Source of the DNA: Cricetomys ansorgei
Taxonomy: Eukaryota; Chordata; Mammalia; Rodentia; Nesomyidae
Assembly (NCBI GenBank): GCA_026225945.1
Contig: JAMJFZ010000289.1
Coordinates: 365,001-429,000, forward strand
DNA length: 64,000 nt
Direction of reading: 5' to 3'
Positions 41,340 to 58,452 of this stretch are shown here, piece by piece. The number at the start of each line of letters is the position of its first letter. Within the stretch, counting starts at the first letter, position 1. Position numbers and translations under genes: made by a program. Below the pieces are notes generated by a model. That model worked only from the letters and a program-made list of their open reading frames with translations. It did not search any database and was not told the origin of the DNA.

Positions 41340-41760
41340 CGGCGGTAGTTGCGGGGGCGGGGCACGGGCAGCGCTAGCAAGGGAATGCAAAACACTGAAA
41401 ACAAATCTAACCAGTATTGTGCAAATTCAACTGATAGCGTTATCACTAATGAAAACCAGTCTGTCAGAAAGAGAAGACTTTCAAGCATCCAACAGAGGTC
41501 CCCACCCACGACTCGACAAGCACGCAGCGCGTCACGCCATCGCGCACACCCTCAGAAACACGACCTCCAACAACGCCAATCCACTTCACCTCTGAGTATT
41601 TTTTTTAGAATTATAGAGGAAAATGTTTCGGTGTCTAATAATCCTTTGATGACTAAGATTTTGCAAATGGACTCAAAAGCAAGAGAAGAAAAAAAAATAC
41701 ATTGTAGAATCACAAATCCCAACTTCTTTCATGGTCTGCTCCATTTCATTTTTTAACATT
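41340..41760 (+). pseudogene. Possible retrocopy remnant, parent not recognised
   Basis: A GC-rich start (gcgggggcggggcacgg) leads to ATG at 41385 and an open frame of 123 codons, with a basic Ser/Arg-rich part (VRKRRLSSIQQRS, then TTRQARSASRHRAH) and a more ordinary helix (NPLMTKILQMDSKAREEKK). The CpG-rich start, a codon-like texture, an A-rich run near 41688 and an intron location are what an intronless mRNA copy would look like. I do not recognise the protein, and chance or an unknown repeat remains possible. Confidence 0.3.
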
Positions 41761-41764
41761 TTAC

Positions 41765-41917
41765 TTATTTGTTTTGCATGTTTGGGTGGGGGTGGGGTGT
41801 GCGCGTGCCACAGTGTGCGTGCGGAGTCAGAAGGTCCCGGGGATCAGACTCAGGTTATCAGGCTTGGCAGCAGGCAGGCATTTTTACCCACTCAAGTCAT
41901 CTCACCGGCCCCATTAT
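41765..41917 (-). repeat. B2/B3 SINE, reversed
   Basis: gtgtgcgcgtgccacagtgtg … agaaggtcccggggatcag … ctcaagtcatctcaccggcc. Confidence 0.85.
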
Positions 41918-42914
41918 TTTCCCTCCATTTTAACCTCCTGTGAGTTTACAGGAACATCAAACGTTCCTGTCGTGAACGTCTTTGAAATAAACATTGTATC
42001 AGGTGTTACCCTGACTCAAGTGACGATGAAGAATCTTTACGTCTAGGATGGACGTTCTTGGTCCAGTAACTTAATTGTTTTCAGATGAAAAGGAAACAAG
42101 AACATAAATACTAAGACCACAAGGCGAAGTTAGGCCATGGGATGGAATGTGCACTTTCCCCAGACTATTCAGCAGAGCGGACATTTAAGATGTATTGTGA
42201 GATGCTTCAAATGTATTTAAACTCAAGATCCTCCTACCACACGGCTAGTATAAATCACCTAAAACTAAAAATATGCTGGGATACCAAAACCGGGTACTGG
42301 CTCTACAGGGTCCCTCATCTAACAGTGCTTACAGTCGTCATCACCTTTTCAAATACAAGCAATTATAATTGCAATACTGCTTATTTACTAACCACTCATT
42401 TATGATAACCAAACATAAACAAGTATTTTGTTTCCTACAAATCCCCTCTACTAATGGTTGTTTCCATGACGACACCAATCTCCTACTGCCCCGGTGCTAG
42501 GCAATGACTATGCTCCACGGTGTTCTTACGAACACAATCTTGGAAAATCTGTAAGTAGCATAAAATAAAAAACACCTTATTTGCACTTAGCTTTTAGGAG
42601 GACAAACTCCATAGACTTGATTCTAACAAAATTTTCTACAATAAAATTCACAGGTCAGATAATATGCATCCTAACAGTACTGGCCTCCATCTAAATTACC
42701 TCTGTGTACTCAATTACCATATGAGGGTGCAAACATGAACACAATACAGACTTTACGCCAATATATAATATCAATAATTAGAAGTAATGGAAAATGGGAG
42801 ATTTAATTTGCAGACACATGCTCCAAATCTAAGGTGGAATAAATTCTTTAGAGAACAGTCTTCAGATAGAGCTTCTCCTAAAAGAAATGTTTACCATCAG
42901 CATTTGGGACGCTT

Positions 42915-43090
42915 AGGCCCTCGCTACAGCCTGTGGAATTGCTCAGCACGTGGAAGCACTTACCACCAAGCCTGATGAACTGAGTCTAATCCTTGGGACC
43001 CACACAGTGGAAAGAGAGAACCAATTTTCCCTCTGACTTCAATGCTTGCACTGTAGACAACATACACACTAAATAAATAAATAAATATTT
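42915..43090 (+). repeat. Diverged B2-like SINE
   Basis: A head-like gctcagcacgtggaagcac, then cttgggacccacacagtgg and a tail of AAATAAATAAATA. Confidence 0.7.
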
Positions 43091-43311
43091 AATTTAAAAT
43101 TTTTGAGTGATTTGCTATACCATCTTACATATGTGGAATAAAATCAGTGAGTTTAAGACACAGCTAGCTATTATAATTAAATTAGTTTAACATTGAAAAC
43201 AGGAAGAGGGTGAAATAAAGTACAGAATATATATATAAAGTACAGAATATATAGTCATCTGAGACCTTGCAGGAGTGCAAAAGCAATTCAGTATAGAAAG
43301 TGCTGTCTTTA

Positions 43312-43455
43312 TTGCCCACATGTAGTGGCTCAACTTTAACTGCAGCACTTGAGTGTCAGAGGCAAGAGGATCTCTGGAAGTTCAAGCCAGCTGGTCTTCG
43401 TAGGGAATTTCAGGTCAGCCAGGACTCCATAGTGAGATCTGTCTCAAAAGGAAAG
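43312..43455 (+). repeat. Diverged B1 SINE
   Basis: catgtagtggctcaactt… ggcaagaggatctctggaag… gtgagatctgtctcaaaa. Feeds into a GGAA tract. Confidence 0.8.
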
Positions 43456-43690
43456 AAGGAAGGGAGCGAGGGAGGGAGGAAGAAAGGAAGGAAGGAAGGA
43501 AGGAAGGAAGGAAGGAAGGAAGGAAGGGAGGGAGGAAGAAAGGAAGAAAGGAAGGAAGGAAGGAAGGGAGGGAGGGAGGAAGGAAGGGAGGGAGAAAAGA
43601 CAAAAGAAAGGAATGAAGGGGGACAAAGATGGGAGGGGAAGAGGGGGGTGGGGAAGGGAGGAGGGGGGAGGGGGGAGGGGAGAGAGAAAA
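43449..43690. repeat. (GGAA)n / G-rich purine tract
   Basis: About 240 bp of almost pure purine; GGAA units then GGGGA-type runs. A 24-nt poly(A) run follows at about 43727-43750. Confidence 0.95.
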
Positions 43691-43939
43691 AGAAAGTGTT
43701 GTCTTTTCAACTGAATAACAATATGTAAAAAAAAAAAAAAAAAAAAAAAACTACCCTCAACCCATACTTCTACAAAACTTAGCTCAAATTTTATATGGAC
43801 TCACTTATAAAACTCAGAATTATAAAGTGACTAAAAGGATAAAATAAGAGAAAAATCTCGATTATGCACTTAGAGAATTTTTATTCATAACACCACGATC
43901 TATAAGACAAAAAATTGAAAATAGAAACTTTACCAAAAT

Positions 43940-44035
43940 GCAAATGCTTCTGTGGTGTAGCTCAGCTGGTAGACTAGCACCTGACTGGGATGTGGAAGAC
44001 CTGCGTTCAGTATCTAACACTAGGAGAAAGAAAAA
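43940..44035 (+). repeat. ID-like SINE
   Basis: tgtggtgtagctcagctgg… aagacctgcgttcagtatc resembles a tRNA-like A and B box pair with an A-rich tail. Confidence 0.7.
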
Positions 44036-44159
44036 ACCAAAATGCTTCTTCGATAAATTAAGAGCTGCTAATAGGACAGGAGAAAATACCTGTAAGTAAT
44101 GTATCTGACAAATGACAAATTTAGTATGTGTGCACAGCCTCAAAATCCAGACTAAGAAT

Positions 44160-44275
44160 CCAAGCCAAGTATGTGGCTCAAGATCTTAGCACTTGGGAAG
44201 CTGAGACAAGAGGGTTACCATGAGTTCAGGGCCAGCCTGTACTGCAGTGAAACCTTGTTGTAGTAAAAAATAAAT
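44160..44275 (+). repeat. Diverged B1 SINE (first of three)
   Basis: agtatgtggctcaagatc … agttcagggccagcctg with an A-rich tail. Confidence 0.8.
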
Positions 44276-44405
44276 AAGCCAGGTGTAGTGACATGTGCCT
44301 TTAATCCTAGCACTTTGGAGGCAAAGACAGGAGGATTTCTGTAACTTTGAGGCCAGCCTGGCCTACATAGTGAATTACAGGGCAGCCAGAGCGTCATAAG
44401 AGACC
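44276..44405 (+). repeat. B1 SINE (second of three)
   Basis: gccaggtgtagtgacatgtg … gaggccagcctggcctac, followed by an (ATTA)n stretch near 44410-44430. Confidence 0.88.
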
Positions 44406-44430
44406 CTGTAAATTAATTAATTAATTAATT

Positions 44431-44535
44431 ACCAGAGAAAAGGGGAAGGGAAAGGAAGGAAAGGAGGGAAGGAAATGGAAGGGAAGGATAGGAGGGGAGG
44501 GGCGGGGAGCGGAGAGAGAAGGGAGAGGAAAGTAG
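44431..44535. repeat. G/A-rich purine tract
   Basis: About 100 bp, almost all purine. Confidence 0.85.
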
Positions 44536-44575
44536 CTGGAATTGTTCCTACTCGAACAATTTCACTGATCTATTA

Positions 44576-44675
44576 GCCCCGTGTGGTAGTAAATGCCTGC
44601 AATCTTAAGATAAGAAAATTGTGAGTTCAAAGCCAGCCACAGCTACATACCAAGACCTGTATCACATAAACAAAC
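44576..44675 (+). repeat. Diverged B1 SINE (third of three)
   Basis: ccccgtgtggtagtaaatg … gtgagttcaaagccagcc. Short and worn. Confidence 0.7.
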
Positions 44676-44689
44676 AACAAAAAAATATG

Positions 44690-45330
44690 AACAACTAACT
44701 CACCAAAGAAACTATATAGATGACAAATAAGCAGTTAAATAAGTCCTCAACCTTATTACTCACTAGGAAACACTAAACTTAATTGATCTTTAATATAGAA
44801 TAAATGCTAGGATGACCAAAGTTTAGGAAAAAAACAAATGAAACGATGTGCACAGATGCAAAGCAAATATAAACTGCTAAATTGCTAATTGAAATTAAAT
44901 TGAAAAAGTAACACAGCCCCTTTGGAAAACAATGTAATGTTTTCTTAAATATACACTTAGCATATAACCCAGACATCAGATTCCTAAATATTTGTCCAAG
45001 AGAAATGAAAACTTATGATCACATAAAAACATTTCCATGAATATTTAGCCACAACTGCCAAAAAATTAGAAACCCAAAGGCCCAGTAGCAAGTGTCCAGA
45101 GATGAGCAACCGGAGGGTCGCACAATGGAATAGTGCCCCAGGATAAAAAGCGATCAACTGTTGATACACATAAAACACGGATGATCCGAGAGGTGCCTTT
45201 CCAAGGGAGAGGTGCGACCTGGACGAGTGCACGCTACGCTGCGTCGGCGCTGCGGCAAGGGCGGGGCTACGCAAACGGTCCCCCAGGTCTGTGCCTCCTG
45301 GATGTGCCCGGTCTGACCAACTCCTGAGGC
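44690..45330 (+). mobile_element. Old L1 ORF2 relic
   Basis: acttagcatataacccagac, gtccaagagaaatgaaaac, gcaagtgtccagagatgagc and gtcgcacaatggaatagtg follow the 3' end of ORF2 in old mammalian L1. Positions about 45190-45300 are unexpectedly CpG-rich. Confidence 0.7.
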
Positions 45331-45543
45331 TGTACAGTGGAGCAAGCACATAATGAAGCAAATTACATGGAAACGATAGATGTAAGAAGAAACAAAATGA
45401 ACCTTCGTCCCCTACCAGGCATCACGCAGGTTTTAATTATGACTGACCATGCAGACATAAAAGGTAAAACTGAAACTTGTAGAAAAAATAATAAGGGATG
45501 ATTATCTTCACTGCCTTGTGGGTAGATTATTATAAGATTATTA

Positions 45544-45593
45544 TTATATTATATTATATTATATTATATTATATTATATTATAATAAAGATTA
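45544..45593. repeat. (ATATT)n microsatellite
   Basis: About nine perfect pentanucleotide units. Confidence 0.95.
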
Positions 45594-46019
45594 TTATAAC
45601 AAAGAACCGAAACAGGAAAAAAAATGTCTCATTTCCATCAACATTGTTAGAGTTGTTATTTTAAAAAATTGAAAATCTGAAGCTAAATAAGAGGCTGGTA
45701 GGAGATACCCGAGGTGCATTTACAGAAGCTGTGTACACTTACCACTTGGTTACATGCCAAGAAACCTACGAACGACTGAAATGTCAGGCGTTCAAAACTC
45801 AATACACCGAACCTTCTGAGTACGCGGCACAGCAAAGCAGCACATGGGCGTTTTTAATCCCGTGATTATGTGATTATATGGCTGGTTGAAAGCTACACTG
45901 CACTGCCACTGTATGCAAAAGAATATCACACTGTGTCTCCCTGTCCTCCCCTCTCTTAAACCAGTGTAATTCCTAAGTGCAGTCTAAACACTTGTTCTTA
46001 TGCCCACGGATAAATGCAG

Positions 46020-46485
46020 CTCTCATCCCTCATCACAGAAGCGTCTCTTTGCAACAGATGGAGACAGACCCTTACAGAAAGAAACAACCGGTCCAAATTC
46101 AAAGAATAGCGAATTGTAAGATGTCCAGCGCCAACTGATACATCTACAATACAACCCTATTCCTAAGGTTCAGGTGACGCTGCGGAAGAGGGGATGAACA
46201 GATTGTTAAGACCAGAAAGTCTGCTGCAAGACTGTGTCTTTTAGATCTGGCAAGGAAGCTGCACCCAAGAACTCTCAACTGTGTGGCTTCCTAAACAAGC
46301 CCTGAACAAGGACGCCATCAGTCAACATGCAAATGAGGATGGGGAAAACCTCATGGGCCCCACCCCTAGATGAGGAGCTGCAGAGAAATTACCACTGCTG
46401 GCAAAGGGAGGATTAGTCTTCTCCAAGTAGTCCGCCCTGAAAATATTTACATATAAGTAACACTAAATGGACTCAGCAAGCTGTA

Positions 46486-46522
<37 letters not shown>

Positions 46523-46600
46523 TCGTGAACTTACAGGGGGTACCTGGAAAGAGACTGGAGAAGGAGAGGGGGGAAATAAATTATATAACTATATCTTTAT
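46020..46600 (+). repeat. RMER1-like rodent repeat
   Basis: gaacaaggacgccatcagtc… gggccccacccctagatgag… ccctgaaaatatttacatat parallels the copy at 36545. It contains the TG tract at 46488. Confidence 0.6.
46488..46521. repeat. (TG)17 microsatellite
   Basis: Pure TG run inside the RMER1-like repeat. Confidence 0.96.
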
Positions 46601-46779
46601 TTATTTAGTTCAAGTTTTAAGAGTTTTAACCTAAGATACAGTCTCTACTAAGTGCACCCCTTTCACAACATGTGAAATCAAATGACCAAGAGTTTGGCCA
46701 CCGTAAGCAGTGGACATCTGTATATATAATGGAGAGTTATGCAGGCGTACAAATCACTTCTAAAGCAGTCAATAATAAA

Positions 46780-47505
46780 ACAATGAACAGCTCACTGTCT
46801 AGGTGGGGACAAACAGTCAAAGACATATTTTTAAAATATGTAAATATGCGTACGAAAGGCGCTTACCCATCACTAATCACTAAGAAAATGTAAAAAAAAA
46901 AGACAAAAGTAAAATACCATCTGTCAGTTTCGATGCCTCAAATTTAAAAAGACTGACTACAGGCTGCAGTGGACACAGGAAAGAGAAACTGAAGTGCTGC
47001 CAGGGAGAACATAAAATGATATCACCGTCTCAGAACAACCCTCCGCACAGTTTCTAAAAAAAAACACACACAACAATGAAAAAACCTGACAACTGCCAAG
47101 AAAAATGAAACCATATGTTGACAAAACACTTGTACAATAGTTTTTGCATAAAGTTTATTTATAATAGCCCCGAACTGGAAATAACCCAAATATCCATCTA
47201 CCCAGTTTCAATCAAATTGTGGCGTGGCTATGAAAGGGGATACTGTTAAACCATAAAGAATAATAAACTGCTGATACATAACATAACAAAATAATAACTG
47301 CTGATGTTCAACATCAGCATCGAGTGAAATAAGCCAATTCCCAATGAATACATGCTGGATGATTCCATTTGTGATCATGAGCAGAGCGATGGCTGCCCGT
47401 GCAAAGCGAAAAATGGCTGGCAGCGGGCATGGAACATTCTGGTAAAATGGAAATGTTTGAAGCCTTGGTAGAGTTAAGCTCACATGAGCGCTTACATCAA
47501 CCAGA
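46780..47505 (+). mobile_element. Old L1 ORF2 / 3' relic
   Basis: taatagccccgaactggaaa, taacccaaatatccatctac and gatgattccatttgtgatc are in the order of an old mammalian L1. No open frame survives. Confidence 0.75.
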
Positions 47506-47511
47506 CACCAA

Positions 47512-47630
47512 ACTGGCCGCACTTGGAGGTACACACTTATAATGCCAGCACTAGGAAGGCTGAGGCAGGAGGATTGCACATCCGTGCTACATACATAACG
47601 GCATCTGCCTCCAGGAGGAAAAAAAAAAAA
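47512..47630 (+). repeat. Diverged B1 SINE
   Basis: gtacacacttataatgccag … gctgaggcaggaggattgc, ending in a poly(A) run. Confidence 0.8.
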
Positions 47631-47879
47631 TCAAACTGTAGGGTTGTGAGCCGCGCCCTCCACTCAACTGGATCTTTTACTTCCGTTTGAAAACGTAAAG
47701 CGCATCATATTGGCGCCTACATACGGTGAACAGATGGCTGTTTTCAGACAATGTGTTTATTATTTAATTTAAATCCACACAGAGATGGCTATGTTCACAT
47801 AGAGCCTATAATGTCTATTCTTAATCAAAGCTGACATCTCAGAATTATTTTACAACTAAAATTCCACCTCTCACAATAG

Positions 47880-48260
47880 TAGATATATGAGATTTTTCAC
47901 CATTACGACAAAATCTCTGAGGAAGCAGAGAGCAGGAAGGATTTACTCCGGCCACGATGGGATTCTGTCACCAACCAACAGCACAATGGTGTACTGCGGC
48001 AGGAGGATGGGAAACCTGCGCAGTTCGCCTGGTGGTGGACAGGAAGCAGGAAGAGAGAGAGCGCCCGGGCCCTGACGTGCGTCCAGAGAGAACCTCGGAA
48101 ACCTGCTTCCTCCATCCCGCCACCACCTCCCAATAACGCCTTCACCTCCAACAGAGCCAACCTGTTAGGTCGGAATGAGGGGACCCCACCACTTCCCCAA
48201 AGCCCCACCAAGGAGCAAGTGAGCTCCCAACTCATGAACTCACGGGAGAACCTCCTTCTC
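47880..48260 (-). mobile_element. MaLR LTR
   Basis: cgacaaaatctctgaggaag… gaaggatttactccggcc… ccaccacctcccaataacgcc… is the reverse of an MT/MLT-type LTR. The 119-codon minus-strand frame here belongs to the repeat. Confidence 0.7.
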
Positions 48261-48675
48261 AACCTCTAAGTCAGTATAACGCACTGTAACCCCAAATGAG
48301 CTTAAGTGATAGTTCAACTGAAGCCCCCGAAACGGGTTAAACTCCACAAAAGGATATTTACACTGCCAATATATTACCAGGCCTCCCAATGCTTTATTTT
48401 AAAAATAAATAAGAGATATATAATTCCATCATTTACAAAAAATTAGGGGGGAAAATAAAAAACACGTATCTTCAAACTCAAGTAAAAAATTACTCTTAAA
48501 AACGGACATACACAGAAATAGACACAGGTATTTTGTCCCAGCAATGAAATGGGTAACAAACCTCCTAACAGTACATGATAACTGGAATTATAACCATGGA
48601 ATTATAGACCATGTCCAAACAGAGGAGGGAAGTTGAAATGGTTAAACAGAGCAGCCCTTTTTTTTAGATATTTTA

Positions 48676-50649
<1,974 letters not shown>

Positions 50650-51944
50650 TTAACCCTTGAATATAAACATCGTGGGAAGTAAAATACATAATACAGTAGT
50701 GAGGAATTTATTTTTTAAGTCTAGGAGGAAAATACTCGCTTCAGCTATTATCATTTAGTTGGCCTTTTCCTCACGTTCAGAACCAAGCATCACATAAAAT
50801 TCCGGGCACTTCTTAGACTGCTATTCAAAACACAACAGTAATTAGATGCCAGAGGGCCAGGTCTGCGATCCAGCTTGCTACTGCTGGCGATGTGAGCACC
50901 TGTTTAGGTTTAAGTTTTACTATCTCTAATACAAGGTAACTGTGTTATTTTTTTTTATAAGAACCTTTAATTTGAAGCCAATATAGTAATTCTAAAATTT
51001 TCTACTTATACTTAAAAAACAGATGTTGTCATAAAATGGTATCAAGATAAGAGTGTTGTTCCGCTCTAACGAACGGCAAGTTATATCAATAATTGTACTT
51101 TACATGTCCACAATCACACAGCTTTCTTCCTCCTCCAGAGATTCAACTCTGCTTACCACATATAGGAAATCTATCCCAACCCCCTTAGGCGAAGCACACA
51201 GTGATATGAAAGATAACAGAAGAAGGGCTCATTTGTTTTCCCAGCTTAGAGGTTTATATCGTATTCTGCACACTGGGCATCTGTGGGTATTTAAGTTTTA
51301 CAAAGTAACGGAGCGATTTCAGGTGCACATGCTGCTCAAGACACATTTTTCAAAACTGTCCAATTAGAAATATGCTTGAAAAAACCCTTTAAAGGCGTAT
51401 TGTCATTATAATCGTTAACTGCCCACTGCTAAATGGCCTAAAGATATTTACACTGCTCTAGAACCCAGTAGAACCAGGACTTGTCTTGAGCACACTTGGA
51501 GGATTTATTTACTACAGTGACAAAGAGCCCTCTTTATAGAAACTTCACCTCAAAACATGAAACTCAAAAGAGGAAGTAATTGTGAATCTGCAAAATGAAC
51601 ATTTTATGTTCATTTTATGTGGATATAATCAGCTCCCTCAAAATGTCTTAATATATCAGAAGGAACAAAAAAAAAACTTCAGAGAAGAAAAAAATGGAAA
51701 TTATTATGTAGATGTTTTTAATTAAATATAGCATATTAAAGGTTATATTTTGTTATTGGAAATCACATCAACTGTTTTCCTGAACATCTCAAAGTAAATA
51801 ACACTAATTCACCTGTACGTTCTCACTTTTCCTAATACAGTAATTTAAAATAAAAATTAAGCAAATAAATAAATATAGTTACACTCGAAACATTGGATCA
51901 AGAAATTTAAAAAACAAACAAACAAAAAAAAAAAACCAAAACTG

Positions 51945-52060
51945 CTGGGTGTGGTTGTGCACTTGGGAGGCAGAGGCAGGAGGAGCTGTGACTTTGAGGC
52001 CAGCCTGACCTGGAGATTTCTAGGACAGCCAGGGCTCTGGAGAGAGGCTCTTTCTCAAAA
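51945..52060 (+). repeat. B1 SINE with internal deletion
   Basis: ctgggtgtggttgtgca jumps to cttgggaggcagaggcagg, then gaggccagcctgacctgg. Preceded by an A-rich run. Confidence 0.85.
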
Positions 52061-52689
52061 AGACGACAAAGAAAAAAGACAAAGAAAAGAACTGTTGCTA
52101 CAAATATACTCTGCCTGTTCCTTCATAAGCAGTTAAAGGTGACTTCTGCACTTTTAAGTGGGTTGGGGTGTACACAAATCTGATTAAATATAATTAGACA
52201 AGTGTAATATGGCACCAAACCCATGCCCCTCCACGTTTTCGCTAAGGATCACAGCCCTGCTGGAAGAAGCTCCTCCTTGGGCTGTGAAGCCAGGCGTGGC
52301 AGTCATCCGTTAAGCGCGGAAAGAGCATCACACGGTCCAAAGTCAAGGCGCACACATGTTGAACCCAAGCACAGCACTGACTTTACAACGCAGACCGGCT
52401 TCTAGCTTCCTTGACTTTAAATCATTATCTGCTGTAGAGAACAATTCCAACCCCTTCATGTGGACACAAGTGAAATCCCAGACTCTTAAGACTGGAAAGA
52501 ATGTTTCCTTTTTTACTCTCTTGGCGCTGGAGTTCGTATTTGTTGAGGTAATGAATTCGGTGTGCAGGAATTTAGATACATGAACTCAGAGACTCAGGAG
52601 CTCTGTATCCCAGAAGTGAAAGAGGAGAGACAGAACAGCCTCATGCGGAGTATGAAGTCTTTCTCATGATACTTTAGGAAGTCACTGAT

Positions 52690-52890
52690 AGGCCTGGAGA
52701 GACAGCTCGGCAGGAGCGCAGGCTGCTTTTGCAGAGGACCCGGGTCCAAGCCCCAGCGCCTAGGCAGTGGCTCGCAGCCGTGCCGGCTCCCAGGGATCCA
52801 GCGCCCTCTTCTGGCCTCCGTGGTCGCCAGGCGCCCATGTGGTACAGACTTGCACGCAGGCAAAGGACCCGTAGGCATAAAATAAAAATA
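52690..52890 (+). repeat. B2/B3 SINE, CpG-rich
   Basis: ggcctggagagacagctcgg … gcgccctcttctggcctcc … aaataaaaataag. Many CpGs are retained, so it may be relatively young or unmethylated. Confidence 0.9.
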
Positions 52891-52984
52891 AGTCTAGAAA
52901 TAATTTCAATAAGTTACTGATACGTAAAAGTAGACAGATAGCTATCTAGGGCATCCAAATTGCGGTTTTAATTTTGTAAAACTC

Positions 52985-53095
52985 TTCCTTTTCTCAGTTC
53001 TTATTAGTATCTCAAAATTATAAAGAATTAAGAGATGTCGGGGGATGTTATTCCTGTCTTACAATTACGGAAATTGAGGGGTGGGGCGAGAAACC
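52985..53095 (+). repeat. MIR-like fragment
   Basis: gatgttattcctgtcttac then cggaaattgaggggtgg matches the MIR 'tttacagatgaggaaactgagg' type segment only loosely. Confidence 0.5.
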
Positions 53096-53274
53096 TACAC
53101 GGCATGTCCACTGCCATGCTCTGTGTAAACGGGGAAAAAAGATCCAAGTCCAAATCTATTTGGTTACGGGAAATTCTTTCCATCAAGGCAAGCTGTACAA
53201 TGACTCCAATAAGACATGATGCTGTTACTGGCAAACAGGTTAACCTCGAGAAGACAGTGAGCAACATGGCAGCG

Positions 53275-54602
<1,328 letters not shown>

Positions 54603-54692
54603 CTTTGTATTTTTAATGTGAGACTCAATCTTTTGTTTGGTAGAATCGAGTTCATTGGATGTCTTTTCCTTGGCCTCATTCATGTTGTTTAG
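54603..54692 (-). CDS. Ccdc171: CCDC171 internal exon B
   Basis: A 90-nt symmetric exon (phase 0 to 0) encodes 30 residues beginning LNNMNEAKEKTSNEL and ending ESHIKNTK. On the minus strand the acceptor is cttcatcag and the donor is AAG|gtattg. The peptide is highly charged with hydrophobic residues at heptad-like spacing, continuing the coiled coil of exon A. Because length and phase are multiples of three, skipping this exon would keep the frame. It lies 1.66 kb downstream of exon A and 0.97 kb upstream of exon C. No alternative gene in the region would explain a conserved splice-bounded coiled-coil frame here. Confidence 0.83.
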
Positions 54693-56492
<1,800 letters not shown>

Positions 56493-56887
56493 TTAAAGTC
56501 ACACAGGCACAAAGGCTAAGCAAACAGTAACAGAGACATTACAATTAGCAGGAAAGCGAGAAGACATGAAACACTGAACAGAGATTTACTCTCCCAGCAC
56601 ACGGCTGGACAGTCAAGGACTGACGCTGTTTCTGAATAAATGCCCAAATTAAAGCTCATGGTATGTCAAGTTCAAACTTATTTCTACCTTATCCAGACAC
56701 ATATCTTTCTCTGCATCTCCTAAGCAACAGCAGGCTTTTACATACCTACTATCCAACAATTAAGTCATCTGTACTAGCATTGTTCAGAGGAATTATGGAT
56801 ACCTACTTTCTGTGTTTCTGATCAGTCAGGCATTTTATAGTAAACTATTTTGCTTAAACAATAACTCCTGAACCAAGAATATATCAT

Positions 56888-56930
56888 TTTCTATTATATA
56901 TATATTATATATTATATATATATTAGAAAT
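56888..56930. repeat. AT-rich microsatellite
   Basis: Alternating AT/TATA stretch. Confidence 0.85.
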
Positions 56931-57424
56931 ATTCTTTAATACCTACAATTTTCAAACTGAAATAAACAGTAAAAATTCTACAAACTTCATTTCCCACAAC
57001 CATGTTTTGAATTAAATCCTGATATCTGATATTCATTATAAAAATATGAATATTTTCATATATTTGTTTAAATATATGGAATATTTACATATTAATGCAT
57101 ATGAAATGTTTCCATATATTTCCTTCAAACTACTTTAATGTAGCTGGGACATAAATCAAATTAATTGGGCCAATCAAGGTTACGTAGTCAAGTGTAATTC
57201 CAAATATTATGCCAAAAGATTGAAAAGTTGAGTTTCAAATACTGCATTGAGCTGATCTTTATTTACCATTCTTTAAGTTTTAAAAAAAAAGTATCAATTT
57301 TAGCTTGAAAATATTCATGCAAAAAGTATTTTCGTGTCCTCTTATAATTTCTCCAAATTATATTTTCTAATCCAATTGCTTCAATATATAAGAAACATTT
57401 TCAATAAAGAAAAATTTTTAAAGA

Positions 57425-57575
57425 AGCACTTGTGAGCTGGGCATGATAGCACACACCTTTAATCCCAGCACTCTGGAGACAGGCAGACAGATTTCTGTGA
57501 GTTGGAGGCCAGCCTAGTCTACAAAGTGTGGGCTAGCCAGGACTAAATAATGAGACCTTGTCCCCAAAAGAAAAA
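57425..57575 (+). repeat. B1 SINE
   Basis: gagctgggcatgatagcac … ggaggccagcctagtctac. Moderately diverged, with an A-rich tail. Confidence 0.9.
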
Positions 57576-58144
57576 CAAAAATAATAAAAGAAGTATTTGA
57601 AATGTATGTTTCATGGCTCATGCATTCACACAGATAATTAACTGAATTCGCATTGTGCATTAATCTTGGGCATTGGACAAGCAGGAGTGCGCGAGGTCGG
57701 CCTAGCGTCTGCTCATACGATACAGTGCAGTAAGAGGGAGAGGCAGTAAACAGGCGATGACATGAGATCATCATCCGTTGAGAGGACAGGAAAGAAGGCA
57801 GGAGTAAAGAAAAGCTGGGGAGAAAGTGCTGTCAACGGTAAGTCAACTTCCTTCATCTCGGAACAATGCTGGTATTTTTGTGGCTTTAATTTGGAGAGAA
57901 TAAGTGTAGACACTGGAGTGCATACTAAGAACCACCAGAAGTCCTTCATTGGCATTCTGGAACCTTGTTCCTCAGAGCTCTCCCCCCTCCCCGCCCCCGC
58001 CCCATCTCCCACACCCTACCCCCACTTCAATGACTCAGCGCCAATGCCCTCCCCCCATCACTAAGCAACACTTACACAGTATTCTCCCTTTGCACATGTT
58101 CCATACCACCACCACCACCATCCATAATCCCCCTCCCTACATCC

Positions 58145-58452
<308 letters not shown>

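Noticed and set aside
43300..43728. A Gly/Lys/Glu/Arg-rich 142-codon frame
   Set aside because: It is a B1 joined to a (GGAA)n tract.
43940..44035. A tRNA-like stretch with A- and B-box-like sequence
   Set aside because: The anticodon arm and acceptor pairing are not convincing and an A-rich tail follows, so it is an ID-type SINE and not a tRNA gene.
47903..48262. A 119-codon minus-strand frame
   Set aside because: It falls inside a reversed MaLR LTR and has no splice or start context.
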